This document shows positions 35,153 through 44,614 of a stretch of 64,000 nt of DNA, in pieces. The notes under the pieces are model-generated. The model saw only the letters and a list, made by a program, of their open reading frames with translations, was not told the origin of the DNA and made no database searches. Position numbers and translations under genes: made by a program. Origin of the DNA: Mucilaginibacter limnophilus (GTDB taxonomy: Bacteria > Bacteroidota > Bacteroidia > Sphingobacteriales > Sphingobacteriaceae); assembly GCF_004005815.1 (NCBI RefSeq), contig NZ_SACK01000008.1:62001-126000 (forward strand). The letters are read 5' to 3'. Each line of letters starts with the position of its first letter. Position 1 is the stretch's first letter.

Positions 35153-35221
35153 GTCGCCATTTTGAGCGATAGCGAAAAAATCTATCTTATACAGAGATAG
35201 ATACTACACCTTCGCCATGAC
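35153..35221. repeat. Dispersed palindromic intergenic repeat, copy 2
   Basis: GTCGCCATTTTGAGCGA at the left and TTCGCCATGAC at the right, with an inner TCTATC/GATAGA stem. It lies between trmB and the next minus-strand gene. It is related to the element at 22630-22695 by GTCAT, GAGCG and ATGAC parts. Confidence 0.6.
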
Positions 35222-35230
35222 ATTATTGTA

Positions 35231-35692
35231 TTAGTAAGTTTCGCTGTAGGGTGGTATGCGCGGATCTGGTTCAACAATAACCACAGCCGGGGGCGGTGGT
35301 GTTTTCTTTTTACCAAGGTTGCTGAAAAGACCTTTCACTTTACCCCATACGCTGGTTACCGAATCTTCACTGATGTAGTTTGATGCTTTTTGCGATATCA
35401 CACCTACCAGTGCTTTTACAATAAAGTTTGACCCTTTGAATACGGTTTTGTTTAGTGCCAGCGGCAGTACAAAACGTGATATCAGGCCAAGGAAATCCTG
35501 CTTAAAAAAGCCTGCGCTTTTGATGCCGTCGGCTGTGGGGGATTTTGGAAACAGTGTTAACACACTTGCAAACAAGGCTGAAGGGCTGCTGAAACGCTGT
35601 TTCAACAGAATTGATTGCTCATGTTCGGCAACTTCAAGTCTTGCTATTTCACTACGCAGATCGTCGATGGTTTTTATAGTAATGCCTGTCAT
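35231..35692 (-). CDS. Conserved hypothetical, third gene of the YtxH/holin-X operon
   Basis: A 153-residue protein of no recognised family. Residues 5-25 look like a coiled segment (IDDLRSEIARLEVAEHEQS), followed by hydrophobic segments and a Pro-rich tail (PPPPAVVIVEPDPRIPPYS). It lies 5 bp after the holin-X-like gene. In Bacteroidota such trios often form a small envelope-stress operon, an association I know but cannot prove here. Confidence 0.65.
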   Translation of the reverse strand: MTGITIKTIDDLRSEIARLEVAEHEQSILLKQRFSSPSALFASVLTLFPKSPTADGIKSAGFFKQDFLGLISRFVLPLALNKTVFKGSNFIVKALVGVISQKASNYISEDSVTSVWGKVKGLFSNLGKKKTPPPPAVVIVEPDPRIPPYSETY

Positions 35693-35697
35693 TGCCT

Positions 35698-36045
35698 TTA
35701 TGATTTAAAGAATTTCTTAATAAACCCATTGATAATAGGCCGTTCGAAACTGTTTTTTGCTGCTAAAATTATAAATACGATGATAAGATAAAATGCGGCC
35801 ACAGTACCAAAACCTTTCCAGTAGGAATGAAACACATCCGCCAGAAACAACGCAAGCGTAAAACTTGCGAACAGGAAGGTTACTGATGCTATAAGTACAA
35901 CTATTACATCAATAATTATACTTGCGGCTATTGACGTGCCTTTTTCAATAGCTTTATACTTGGCCAGCGTAAATCTGGTTTCGGCATATTCCTTCAACTG
36001 GTCAACTATTGGCCGTGCATTGGTGGTTTCCTTTTTATCTTCCAT
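35698..36045 (-). CDS. Phage holin-X (Actinobacterial holin) family membrane protein
   Basis: A 115-residue protein with two membrane helices (about 38-58 and 75-100). An N-terminal amphipathic part (VDQLKEYAETRFTLAKYKAI) precedes them. This is the DUF1469 layout, a widespread bacterial envelope family and not a true phage gene. The upstream gene encodes a YtxH protein. Confidence 0.8.
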   Translation of the reverse strand: MEDKKETTNARPIVDQLKEYAETRFTLAKYKAIEKGTSIAASIIIDVIVVLIASVTFLFASFTLALFLADVFHSYWKGFGTVAAFYLIIVFIILAAKNSFERPIINGFIKKFFKS

Positions 36046-36057
36046 AGGTAGATTGTA

Positions 36058-36079
36058 AGCCCCGGAAAAAACCGGGGCT
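36058..36079. other. Perfect GC-rich hairpin between holin-X and YtxH genes
   Basis: AGCCCCGG, loop AAAAAA, CCGGGGCT. There is no downstream T run on the minus strand, so it may attenuate, stabilise mRNA ends or act as an RNA processing site rather than a full terminator. Confidence 0.5.
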
Positions 36080-36097
36080 ATAGATGTTTGATTTATA

Positions 36098-36364
36098 TTA
36101 TGCGTGTTCCAGATCGTCCTGGTATTCCTCTTCAGCGCCTTTTATTTTCGACTTGATGTTTTCAACAACCCTGTCTTTAAAACCAACCAGGTTATCAATT
36201 TCAGTTGCCGCAGTGTCTTTAATAGATTCTCCAAGATTTTTCAGCGATTCGCTTAGTTTATCGCGGGTTTCTGATCCTTTTTCAGGAGCAAATAACAAGC
36301 CTAATGCCGCTCCTGCTGCTAATCCTGCCAGCAGGGCCACTACTGTTTTTGTGTTGTCGTTCAT
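36098..36364 (-). CDS. YtxH-domain protein
   Basis: An 88-residue protein. VVALLAGLAAGAALGLLFAPEKGSETRDKL, read as a short glycine-rich transmembrane helix with the APEKG turn, is the YtxH hallmark; the remainder is a helical amphipathic tail (SESLKNLGESIKDTAAT). YtxH proteins are small stress-induced envelope proteins. It is the first gene of a three-gene operon. Confidence 0.85.
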   Translation of the reverse strand: MNDNTKTVVALLAGLAAGAALGLLFAPEKGSETRDKLSESLKNLGESIKDTAATEIDNLVGFKDRVVENIKSKIKGAEEEYQDDLEHA

Positions 36365-36517
36365 ACCATAATAATTTTAAGTTGACAATTTTGTTTTCGA
36401 AATGCTTAAATATCTTGCAAAAAAAGGCAAAATGTATACTACCGTGTGAAGATATTGATTATTTAACGCCATTTTAACCTAAAGCGTCTAAAACCAGCAG
36501 GAATAAATATGACAGGA

Positions 36518-37561
36518 TTACATGTCGGGACCGGTACGGATACGATCGAGCCTTTCAGCGGCCATGCGGTTTGTTTGATAAATTTCAACAAGCAGCAGAA
36601 AATAGGACAAGAGTAACGGACCGAACACAAGGCCAAGTATCCCGAACAGCGGCAACCCGATAAAAACACCAATCAATGATATCAGCGGGTGAGTATTCGC
36701 AACACGTTTATTGATCACCATACGTAAGATATTATCAACATTACCAATAAAAATAACGCCGTATAACAATAGCAGCACGCCTGATACTGGATGCCCGTCT
36801 GCCATTAACATTAAGCCTGCAGGTATGGTTAAAGTTGGCGCACCTACAACCGGTAAAAACGATATAAAAATAGCAATCACGCCCCAAAACACCGGATCAG
36901 GTATACCAGCGAAATAAAACCCGTTGGCCAGCAGAAAGCCCTGTACAACTGATATTATACCCTGCCCAAGCACATTTGAGTAGGTGGAATTTCTAAGCTC
37001 TTGTGCAAACTTTAACGCATGTTGCTCTCGAAACGGAGAATATCTCAGTAGCCCTGCCTCAAACGAGCGCATTTGCACAAACATAAAGTATAAGATGAAA
37101 TACATGAATAATAAAATCAGCACGATATGGATTGCACCACCTATTATTGACGGGAACAGGCTGGTTGCATAATCGCTGAGCCTGGTAAGTACATCGTCAG
37201 TAAAGTGCGGCTGGTTAAGGTTTGATCCGGCAAAGTCATCCAACTTTTGCAGCCAGCGCTGTATTTCAACAGTATTCTGGCTGAAGGTGGATATCTTACT
37301 GACCACCATAAAACTAAGTATCAGGAAAGGAATAACTATCACAATAAGGGATAACACAATGATACCTACTGCGATCACCGGGCCATTCCATCCTTTTTTT
37401 TCAACCAGATAGATATAACTCGACCGAAAGATGCTGTAAAGTACAATTGCTCCGAGTATAGAACTGAATAATCCGCTTAGTGCATAAAACAGGAAACAGC
37501 CAAGCAAAACAATGGTTGCCAGTACAATGTTGTTACGCTGTTTATAGTTAAAGATCGACAT
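36518..37561 (-). CDS. AI-2E family transporter (PerM-like)
   Basis: A 347-residue membrane protein with about eight helices. Conserved elements are the central LLFMYFILYFMFVQM helix, YSNVLGQGIISVVQGFLL and the C-terminal PLFGILGLVFGPLL block. Members export or exchange small solutes; the name AI-2E is historical. The substrate is unknown. It is isolated from its neighbours. Confidence 0.85.
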   Translation of the reverse strand: MSIFNYKQRNNIVLATIVLLGCFLFYALSGLFSSILGAIVLYSIFRSSYIYLVEKKGWNGPVIAVGIIVLSLIVIVIPFLILSFMVVSKISTFSQNTVEIQRWLQKLDDFAGSNLNQPHFTDDVLTRLSDYATSLFPSIIGGAIHIVLILLFMYFILYFMFVQMRSFEAGLLRYSPFREQHALKFAQELRNSTYSNVLGQGIISVVQGFLLANGFYFAGIPDPVFWGVIAIFISFLPVVGAPTLTIPAGLMLMADGHPVSGVLLLLYGVIFIGNVDNILRMVINKRVANTHPLISLIGVFIGLPLFGILGLVFGPLLLSYFLLLVEIYQTNRMAAERLDRIRTGPDM

Positions 37562-37631
37562 AGAAGGAAGCGGAAAAAACTATCCTTAAAACAATGCAGA
37601 TAAAAAATGTTTTCCTGCGGTAAGTTAAATT

Positions 37632-37838
37632 TTACTGCTGAGGGTTTTGCAGCAGCTCACCTATCTTTTTACAGCTGTTGGCAATGGTATCAATATAAAA
37701 GCGGTAATCATCCGAAGGTTCAGCTACCTCATATTTCAGCTCTTCCAGGCATAACTGGATGTTTGATAGCTGATTGTTTATATCGTGTCGCAGCCTGTTT
37801 AACTCCTGACTAATGTTTTCTGCATCGTTACCAGCCAT
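37632..37838 (-). CDS. Orphan DHp-like small protein
   Basis: A 68-residue protein: a helix of about 30 residues carrying LRHDINNQLSNIQ with a central His18, then a second helix (YRFYIDTIANSCKKIGELLQN). It resembles the dimerisation/phosphotransfer domain of sensor kinases, in the HDxxN form used by Spo0B-like proteins. It has no ATPase domain. It ends about 2 bp before the start of the sigma54 response regulator gene in reading order, so the regulator precedes it in the operon. It may serve as a phosphotransfer or docking protein. Confidence 0.6.
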   Translation of the reverse strand: MAGNDAENISQELNRLRHDINNQLSNIQLCLEELKYEVAEPSDDYRFYIDTIANSCKKIGELLQNPQQ

Positions 37839-37840
37839 AA

Positions 37841-39268
37841 TTATTTGCCCATATTTATGGCCTTCATTTTATTATAAAGGGTTTTACGGTCAATTTTCAG
37901 TATTTCGGCAGCCTTGGTTTTATTGAAGTTTACTTCACGCAAAACTTTTAATATGGTTTCATATTCAGCTTCAAGCGCAGCATTTTTTAGGTCGTGCTTA
38001 TTTTCCCTTACCTCGGGCGCCGATGCGGCAGTCTGTGGCGCGGTGTAAGGTGTATCGTAAACCGGTATTTTATAATTCGATATTTCCAGCGGAAGCGCCT
38101 TTAGCTGTATTTCTTCACCTTCGGTAAGCAAGGTGGCACGGCGAACAATATTTTTCAGCTCACGGATGTTACCCGGCCAGCGGTAGTTCATAAAACATTC
38201 TACCACTTCCTGTGAAAAGCTGGCTACATTACGGCTAAGCTCTTCGTTAGCTATGCGAAGGAAGTGCTCGGCAAGCAGCATGATGTCATTACCACGCTCA
38301 CGCAATGGCGGCATGTATATGCTGAACTCATTGAAACGGTGGTAAAGGTCCTCACGGAAACGACCCTTTTGTATGCCATCCTGAAGATTCTCATTGGTAG
38401 CTACAATAATACGCACATCCAGGTCGATCTCTTTGGTGCTGCCTATGCGTTTTACCTTACGTTCCTGTACCGTACGCAACAAAGCGGCCTGTATGTCATA
38501 CGAAAGGTTGCCCACCTCATCAAGAAACAGCGTACCACCGTTAGCCATTTCAAAATGACCTATTTTGGTGTACAATGCCCCGGTGAACGAACCTTTTTCA
38601 TGCCCGAAAAATTCACTGGCGGCAAGTTCCTTTGTAAGTGAACCGCAGTCCATTGCAATAAACGGCTTATTTTGCCGCGGGCTGCTCATGTGGATACTTT
38701 TGGCAACGGCTTCTTTACCGGTACCACTTTCGCCCAGTATAATAACGCTGTATCCTGTGGGTGCAACCAATTCTATCTGCCGCACCAATTCTTTTGAAGC
38801 CCGGCTTGTGCCTACAACAAATTCGCCGGCAAGCAACTGCTTTTTGCCAGGTTTAACAGCTTTATCTGTGGTATTAGCTACTTCTTCATCTTCCTGCTGA
38901 AGGGCATATTGGGTTTCAATAGCCTTATTAATAGTATTAAGAATCTCGTCGGGATAAAGCGGTTTGGTTATATAATCGTACGCGCCCATTTTAATGAGCT
39001 CAACCGCCATTTTTATATCTGAATAACCGGTAATAATAATTACACCGGTTTTTGGATAATGTATTTTAATATTGCGCAGCATCTCGCGGCCATCCGTATC
39101 ATCCAAACGATAATCACAAAGTACCAGGCTGAAATCGTTGCTTTTCAGCGCTTCCATACCGTTTGATCCGTTTGAAGCGGTAACAACATCAAATCCGTTA
39201 CGTGTCAGAAACTTCGACAGCAACAGCGCTACATTCACTTCATCATCAATGATGAGTATCTTCTTCAT
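37841..39268 (-). CDS. Sigma54-dependent response regulator, NtrC family
   Basis: A 475-residue activator. The receiver domain (1-120) has DDE at 8-10, Asp52 and a Lys in KPLYPD. The AAA+ domain has GESGTGKEAVAK (Walker A), GSFTGA for sigma54 contact (a variant of GAFTGA) and GTLFLDEVGNL (Walker B). The C-terminal Fis-type helix-turn-helix reads NFNKTKAAEILKIDRKTLYNK. No sensor kinase is adjacent except a tiny orphan DHp protein downstream, so the input is unclear. Confidence 0.92.
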   Translation of the reverse strand: MKKILIIDDEVNVALLLSKFLTRNGFDVVTASNGSNGMEALKSNDFSLVLCDYRLDDTDGREMLRNIKIHYPKTGVIIITGYSDIKMAVELIKMGAYDYITKPLYPDEILNTINKAIETQYALQQEDEEVANTTDKAVKPGKKQLLAGEFVVGTSRASKELVRQIELVAPTGYSVIILGESGTGKEAVAKSIHMSSPRQNKPFIAMDCGSLTKELAASEFFGHEKGSFTGALYTKIGHFEMANGGTLFLDEVGNLSYDIQAALLRTVQERKVKRIGSTKEIDLDVRIIVATNENLQDGIQKGRFREDLYHRFNEFSIYMPPLRERGNDIMLLAEHFLRIANEELSRNVASFSQEVVECFMNYRWPGNIRELKNIVRRATLLTEGEEIQLKALPLEISNYKIPVYDTPYTAPQTAASAPEVRENKHDLKNAALEAEYETILKVLREVNFNKTKAAEILKIDRKTLYNKMKAINMGK

Positions 39269-39387
39269 TTCAGGGCAAATTACTATTTAACAGGCTATTT
39301 TAAAAGCCCTCATCAATCTCTTACAAAACTTATACGCTAAATTATTACCCTAAGGTTATATTTTAGCTAATATTAACGCTTCTGATT

Positions 39388-40164
39388 TTATTGTCCTTTA
39401 AATTCTGGCTTGCGTTTTTCCAAAAAAGCAGCTACACCTTCTTTCATATCGTCAGTATCAAAGCATTTGCCAAATTGTTGTATCTCAGTAGCAAAGCCTT
39501 CAGATGTATGCGAAGCGTTAACGGCTTTAATAGCTGCAGCCACTGCCAAAGGCGCACGTAATAATATCTTCTGCATAATGTCTTCGGCTTTGGGCAGCAG
39601 TTCAGTTTGAGGCACTACATAATTGACCAGGCCATGTTGTAAAGCTTCATCAGCGGTTATCATATCGGCTGTTAAAATCATTTCCAGCGCTTTGCCTTTA
39701 CCTACCAAATGAGTAAGGCGTTGCGTGCCTCCGTAACCCGGAATAAGGCCTAATGTCACCTCAGGCAAGCCTAACTTAGCGGTATCTGCCGTGATACGAA
39801 TATGGCAGGCCATAGCCAGTTCAAGTCCGCCGCCCAGCGCAAATCCATTTATAGCGGCGATCACAGGCTTGTTGCCGTTTTCTATGAGGTCGAAAACTTT
39901 TGTATGTACTTCCTGTGCTCTTTCCGTCGCACTTTTGTTATTAAGCACTGAAAATTCGGCAATGTCACCACCCGCGACAAAAGCCTTTTGTCCGGCACCG
40001 GTTATGATTATACCGCCAATATTGTTATCAGCAAACGCGCTTGAAAAACAAGTGCTCAATTCGGAAAGGGTAGCCTGGTTAAGCGCATTAAGCTTGCTTT
40101 CGCGATTTATGGTTATATATAATATGCGGCCTTTTTGTTCGGCCAGTATATTTTCAAATGTCAT
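39388..40164 (-). CDS. Enoyl-CoA hydratase/isomerase family protein
   Basis: I chose the start at 40164 (MTFENILAEQ); an upstream in-frame ATG at 40197 would overlap the B12-subunit gene and adds an 11-residue tail. The crotonase fold shows AFVAGGDIAEF and GFALGGGLELAMACH as the oxyanion hole and EVTLGLIPGYGGTQRL for the catalytic Glu. Length (258) is normal. It adds water to trans-2-enoyl-CoA in fatty- or amino-acid breakdown. It lies 5 bp after the B12-binding subunit gene, a sensible partner in branched-chain CoA catabolism. Confidence 0.9.
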   Translation of the reverse strand: MTFENILAEQKGRILYITINRESKLNALNQATLSELSTCFSSAFADNNIGGIIITGAGQKAFVAGGDIAEFSVLNNKSATERAQEVHTKVFDLIENGNKPVIAAINGFALGGGLELAMACHIRITADTAKLGLPEVTLGLIPGYGGTQRLTHLVGKGKALEMILTADMITADEALQHGLVNYVVPQTELLPKAEDIMQKILLRAPLAVAAAIKAVNASHTSEGFATEIQQFGKCFDTDDMKEGVAAFLEKRKPEFKGQ

Positions 40165-40169
40165 AGCTA

Positions 40170-40592
40170 TTAAAAGTTTCGGTGCTGCTGCACCCATCCG
40201 GTAATATACTCAACAATATCCTTTGTGCTTGTTCCCGGAGGAAAAAGTTCACCTACACCCATTTCCTTCAATGCGTGCATGTCGTCGTCAGGGATGATGC
40301 CGCCACCGGTAATTAGCACATCGTCCATTCCTTTTTCCTTCATCAGCTTTAATATCCGCGGGAAAGCCGTCATATGCGCTCCGGAAAGTATCGATATGCC
40401 AATAGCATCCACATCTTCCTGCAGGGCGGTATTAACCACCATTTCGGGTGTTTGCCTGAGCCCGGTGTAAATCACTTCCATACCGGCATCTCGCAGCGAA
40501 GTAGCAATAACTCGCGCACCACGATCGTGCCCGTCAAGGCCAACTTTGGCAACCAATACACGTATAGGGCGATTAAATGCGGTTACTGGCAT
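40170..40592 (-). CDS. Stand-alone cobalamin-binding subunit of a CoA mutase
   Basis: A 140-residue B12-binding domain. [17 protein letters not shown] has the DxHxxG motif with the lower-ligand His22, SILSGAH and [10 protein letters not shown] finish the fold. It lacks a mutase barrel. In Bacteroidota such small subunits join large subunits made elsewhere, as in methylmalonyl- or 2-hydroxyisobutyryl-CoA mutases. The large subunit is not in this window, and icmF already has its own B12 domain. An enoyl-CoA hydratase follows. Confidence 0.88.
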   Translation of the reverse strand: MPVTAFNRPIRVLVAKVGLDGHDRGARVIATSLRDAGMEVIYTGLRQTPEMVVNTALQEDVDAIGISILSGAHMTAFPRILKLMKEKGMDDVLITGGGIIPDDDMHALKEMGVGELFPPGTSTKDIVEYITGWVQQHRNF

Positions 40593-40681
40593 TTATAATA
40601 GGTTTAGTTGTAAAAGTAGCAGATTTAATTAAAAAAACTGAACATAATGGCAGGTTTGTTTATTCACCCCTACTGTAAAAC

Positions 40682-40708
40682 AAAAAAGCCCGGCATTAAG
40701 CCGGGCTT
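40682..40708 (-). terminator. Terminator after clpC
   Basis: On the minus strand AAGCCCGGC, loop TTAAT, GCCGGGCTT then a T run. The perfect 9-bp stem lies 23 bp beyond the clpC stop. Confidence 0.85.
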
Positions 40709-40730
40709 GATATCTGATGGAACAGCAGTA

Positions 40731-43259
40731 TTACTTTTGCTCTTCTTCTGTTGTGCTTTCGCTTTTCTTGTCAACAATGCGAATCTGGTCGGCTTCTTTA
40801 TCGTAATCCACTTCCATTACATCGCCTTCAGTAAGTTCACCTTTCAGGATCTCTTCTGCGATAGGATCCTCAAGGTATTTCTGGATAGCGCGTTTTAACG
40901 GACGTGCACCGAACTGTGAATCGTAACCTTTTTCGGCAATGAATTCTTTAGCGTTATCGGTTAGCGCAATCTTGTAACCAAGACTGTTTACACGGCCAAA
41001 CAGGTGAGCAAGTTCGATATCGATAATACGGAAGATCTCTTCTTTACCCAATGAGTTGAATACGATCACATCATCGATACGGTTAAGGAACTCAGGGGCG
41101 AATGCGCGTTTTAAAGCGTTTTCAATTACACCGCGTGAGTGAGCTTCAGCTTGAGTAGTTTTGGCTGTTGTGGTAAAGCCCACACCTTGTCCAAAATCCT
41201 TCAACTGACGGGCACCGATGTTCGATGTCATGATGATGATGGTATTCCTAAAGTCAACCTTACGGCCTAATGAGTCAGTAAGCTGGCCTTCATCTAGTAC
41301 CTGTAACAGGATGTTGAATACATCAGGGTGCGCTTTCTCAATCTCGTCAAGCAATACTACCGCGTATGGTTTACGGCGTACTTTCTCGGTTAATTGACCG
41401 CCTTCTTCGTAACCTACATAGCCCGGAGGAGCTCCAACCAAACGAGACACGGCAAATTTTTCCATGTACTCGCTCATGTCAATTTGAATAAGCGCATCCT
41501 CGGTGTCAAACATAAAGCGGGCAAGCTCTTTGGCAAGCTCGGTTTTACCAACACCGGTAGGGCCCAGGAATATAAACGAACCGATAGGCTTCTTAGGATC
41601 TTTCAATCCGGCACGGGTACGTTGTATAGCACGGGTAAGCTTTTTAATGGCGTCTTCCTGACCGATGATCTTGCCTGAAATTGTATCAGACATGTTCAGC
41701 AGTTTCTGGCTATCGGCCTGGCCAACTTTCTGGACAGGTATGCCGGTCATCATAGCTACCACCTCAGCAACGTTGTCTTCGCTTACGGTGTAGCGTTTTG
41801 ATTTTGTTTCGGCTTCCCATATCTGTTTAGCCTGATCAAGCTCTTCAAGCAGGTGCTTTTCTGTATCACGAAGCTTGGCCGCTTCTTCATACTTCTGGCT
41901 GCGAACTACTTTATTTTTTTCAATCTTGATCTGCTCAATCTTTTGCTCAATATCCAGAATGTTTTGTGGCACGTGGATATTGGTTAAGTGCACACGTGAG
42001 CCTGATTCGTCAAGCGCGTCAATCGCCTTATCAGGTAAAAACCTGTCGGTAATGTAACGGGTTGTCAGGTTAACGCAAGCCTCAATAGCTTCCGGAGTAT
42101 AGGTTACGCCATGGTGCTCTTCGTATTTTTCTTTGATCCTGTTCAGTATCTCGATGGTTTCATCAGGGGTAGCCGGTTCAACCATTACCTTTTGGAAACG
42201 ACGGTCTAAGGCGCCATCTTTTTCAATATACTGACGGTATTCATCAAGCGTAGTAGCGCCAATGCATTGTATTTCGCCACGAGCTAAAGCAGGTTTGAAC
42301 ATATTCGATGCATCAAGCGAACCTGAAGCACCGCCGGCACCTACTATGGTGTGTATCTCGTCGATAAACAAAATCACATCAGGTGATTTTTCCAGCTCGT
42401 TCATCACGGCTTTCATACGCTCTTCAAACTGACCGCGGTATTTTGTACCTGCAACCAGCGAAGCAAGATCAAGCGTAACCACACGTTTGTTGAACAACAC
42501 GCGTGATACTTTACGCTGAACAATGCGCAATGCCAAACCTTCGGCAATGGCTGATTTACCAACGCCCGGTTCGCCTATCAAAATAGGATTGTTCTTTTTA
42601 CGACGTGATAATATCTGCGATACCCGCTCAATCTCCTTTTCACGACCAACAATCGGATCAAGGCGACCTTCTTCAGCAGCTTTGGTTAGGTCGCGACCAA
42701 AATTGTCAAGCACCGGAGTTTTTGATTTAATATCTGACACTTTTTTAGGTTGACTGAATGATTCTTCTTCTTTAAAATCATCGTCGCCACCTGTTGATGA
42801 GCCCGGCATCTCGTCGGTCACATCATTTTTGTGTGTTTCTACAGCGGCTTTAAACACCTCGTAGTTCACATTAAATTGCGACAGTATCTGTGAGGCGATG
42901 TTATCTTCGTCTCTGAGGATAGACAACAGCAGGTGCTCTGTACCTATCACATCGCTTTTAAATATTTTGGCTTCCAGGTAAGTAATCTTTAAAACCTTTT
43001 CGGCCTGTTTTGTCAGCGGAATGCTGCCAATGTTTACGTTAGTTCCAGTTGTTCCTTTTACTGCATCTTCAACAGCGCGGCGAAGTTTAGCGGTGTCAAC
43101 GCTGAAACTCTTCAATAATTTGATAGCCACACCATCCCCATCGCGGATCAAACCGAGTAACAGATGCTCGGTACCGATATAGTCATGTCCAAGACGCAAC
43201 GCCTCTTCCCTGCTATACGATATCACATCTTTAACGCGTGGTGAGAATTTAGCTTCCAT
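40731..43259 (-). CDS. clpC: ClpC-type ATP-dependent Clp protease ATPase
   Basis: An 842-residue HSP100 unfoldase. Residues 1-140 form the ClpN double repeat. The first AAA+ module has [13 protein letters not shown], and [11 protein letters not shown]; a UVR-like helix follows ([18 protein letters not shown]); the second AAA+ module has [14 protein letters not shown] and [14 protein letters not shown]. The C-terminus is rich in acidic residues. It partners ClpP to degrade proteins. A perfect terminator follows it. It has a 340-bp leader without a visible gene. Confidence 0.95.
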   Translation of the reverse strand: MEAKFSPRVKDVISYSREEALRLGHDYIGTEHLLLGLIRDGDGVAIKLLKSFSVDTAKLRRAVEDAVKGTTGTNVNIGSIPLTKQAEKVLKITYLEAKIFKSDVIGTEHLLLSILRDEDNIASQILSQFNVNYEVFKAAVETHKNDVTDEMPGSSTGGDDDFKEEESFSQPKKVSDIKSKTPVLDNFGRDLTKAAEEGRLDPIVGREKEIERVSQILSRRKKNNPILIGEPGVGKSAIAEGLALRIVQRKVSRVLFNKRVVTLDLASLVAGTKYRGQFEERMKAVMNELEKSPDVILFIDEIHTIVGAGGASGSLDASNMFKPALARGEIQCIGATTLDEYRQYIEKDGALDRRFQKVMVEPATPDETIEILNRIKEKYEEHHGVTYTPEAIEACVNLTTRYITDRFLPDKAIDALDESGSRVHLTNIHVPQNILDIEQKIEQIKIEKNKVVRSQKYEEAAKLRDTEKHLLEELDQAKQIWEAETKSKRYTVSEDNVAEVVAMMTGIPVQKVGQADSQKLLNMSDTISGKIIGQEDAIKKLTRAIQRTRAGLKDPKKPIGSFIFLGPTGVGKTELAKELARFMFDTEDALIQIDMSEYMEKFAVSRLVGAPPGYVGYEEGGQLTEKVRRKPYAVVLLDEIEKAHPDVFNILLQVLDEGQLTDSLGRKVDFRNTIIIMTSNIGARQLKDFGQGVGFTTTAKTTQAEAHSRGVIENALKRAFAPEFLNRIDDVIVFNSLGKEEIFRIIDIELAHLFGRVNSLGYKIALTDNAKEFIAEKGYDSQFGARPLKRAIQKYLEDPIAEEILKGELTEGDVMEVDYDKEADQIRIVDKKSESTTEEEQK

Positions 43260-43600
43260 ATAATACCTTTCTTGTAAAATGAACGTCTCTAATTTATCAA
43301 TTCAGTTGCAATTGTTAAAGACGTGATGTGTAACATTTATCAACAACACTGCCAATATTTTTGGTGGAGGTAAAACAGACAATGTTATGATAATGCAATC
43401 TATTAATTTTAACTATACCGAACAATTTTATAACCAAAATTTCCGAAAAATTGGCAAATCACCGCTCAGGTCTAACAGTTAGATACCTCAGTTGTTGAAA
43501 AGTTTAACTCAAAGTGCTTATTTTTTTGCACAACAGGCATATACAGCAATATCGTCAGGCCGGTTATGACATTAAGGCACTTTGTGTGTTTAAACAGGAG
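43260..43600. other. Gene-free stretch upstream of clpC
   Basis: A 341-bp AT-rich region between heme oxygenase and clpC. It should hold the clpC promoter. I see a short imperfect palindrome around CTAACAGTTAG at about 43470-43496. No CIRCE element or clear gene was found. Confidence 0.4.
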
Positions 43601-44173
43601 TTACGCCTGTGAAATGGCAGTTGCTTCCGCAACAAACACTTGCTTAAAATTGACAAAAGTTGCCGTTGCAGAATCAATTACTTCCTGTTCTTCATCAGGC
43701 GTAATTGCCACTTGGTTTAGGGCTGTTGTGAACTGTTTCCACATTACACCGTTATCAGCGCCATACCCGCTAAAAAATGAAATGCCTTTTGTAATACCGG
43801 CCTTTGCAAGCATTTGTACAATGATAGTTCCGCCTAAAACCGAGCCTTCCATTACATACAAAGCACCCATGGCCTGCTTAGCGTTATTTATTTCAGGCAC
43901 AGTAACATCAGGGTGTTTATTAAGGTCAGCGCCAAGTTCTTCAATATCAGCTAACAAACGGCCGGACTTACGCCTTTTGACATAATCAACCAATACCTCT
44001 CCTGTAATATACGGCGCTATTGCATCTTCAAGCGCAGCAAAGTAAGCATAGAAGTATTGTAGCAACGCGGCATAATCAGCATCGTCTCTAATGTTCTTTA
44101 ACTTTTGCACCACAATTTTTTCTAAACCGGCGTGTGCTTCCTGTGTATGTTGTTTTATTGTAGCGCTTACCAT
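43601..44173 (-). CDS. Biliverdin-producing heme oxygenase
   Basis: A 190-residue all-helical enzyme. IKQHTQEAHAGLEK places the proximal His14, and YVMEGSVLGGTIIVQML is the distal helix with the flexible glycines. The layout is like BphO/HmuO. It cleaves heme to biliverdin, iron and CO. No phytochrome or heme-uptake gene is nearby, so it may serve iron release. Length (190) is typical. Confidence 0.87.
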   Translation of the reverse strand: MVSATIKQHTQEAHAGLEKIVVQKLKNIRDDADYAALLQYFYAYFAALEDAIAPYITGEVLVDYVKRRKSGRLLADIEELGADLNKHPDVTVPEINNAKQAMGALYVMEGSVLGGTIIVQMLAKAGITKGISFFSGYGADNGVMWKQFTTALNQVAITPDEEQEVIDSATATFVNFKQVFVAEATAISQA

Positions 44174-44267
44174 AACAAATGCTTTAAAGATGCAAACGTA
44201 ATCTAATTAATAAAATTGGCTTTATTTCCCGAAAATTCGTTTACATCACATAACTGTTACGATAAGC

Positions 44268-44290
44268 AAAAAGCAGGCCTTGCCTGCTTT
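44268..44290 (-). terminator. Terminator after the small lipoprotein
   Basis: AAAGCAGGC, loop CTT, GCCTGCTTT: a perfect 9-bp stem with a T/A-rich end, 10 bp past the lipoprotein stop at 44300. Confidence 0.8.
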
Positions 44291-44299
44291 CAATTCTTT

Positions 44300-44566
44300 T
44301 CAACGGGATGGTTCCTGCTCTTTAGTGCCCCGCACTGTATGCCCTTCGTCCATCAGATAAAGCTTTCCTTCACGAAAGTAGTAATACCTGTATTTCTCGT
44401 AATAAGGCTCTTTATAAACCGTACGATATTCAGATGTCTCAACCATCTGAGCATATTGATGCTCTTTAGTAAATTGTTGCTCTGTCATACCAACAACTAC
44501 CTGTGGTATTTTGCATCCAACAAATACAGCAACAAAAAGTAATAAGGGTAAAAGTATCTTTTTCAT
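44300..44566 (-). CDS. Small lipoprotein with Tyr-rich C-terminal part
   Basis: An 88-residue lipoprotein. The signal ends FVGCKIP. The mature domain has TEQQFTKEHQYAQMVETSEYRTVYKEPYYEK in two stretches, then YRYYYFREGKLYLMDEG, which resembles the beta hairpin of SmpA/OmlA-like small lipoproteins. Function unknown. It lies between heme oxygenase and glnS and has its own terminator. Confidence 0.75.
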   Translation of the reverse strand: MKKILLPLLLFVAVFVGCKIPQVVVGMTEQQFTKEHQYAQMVETSEYRTVYKEPYYEKYRYYYFREGKLYLMDEGHTVRGTKEQEPSR

Positions 44567-44614
44567 AATGGTATGAGCCGGCTTAAACCATAAAGTTTAA
44601 CCGGCACTTGCCAT

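Noticed and set aside
35698..36045. Prophage remnant because of a holin-family gene
   Set aside because: The DUF1469/holin-X family is a common chromosomal envelope protein; no phage genes are nearby.
36098..36364. Plus-strand frame over the YtxH gene
   Set aside because: It is the mirror of a well-recognised YtxH domain and has no family features.
40165..40197. Longer start for the enoyl-CoA hydratase
   Set aside because: It overlaps the B12-subunit gene by 28 bp and adds residues that do not fit the family; ATG at 40164 does.
43470..43496. CTAACAGTTAG palindrome before clpC as a CtsR or CIRCE site
   Set aside because: It matches neither consensus and lies about 210 bp from the clpC start.
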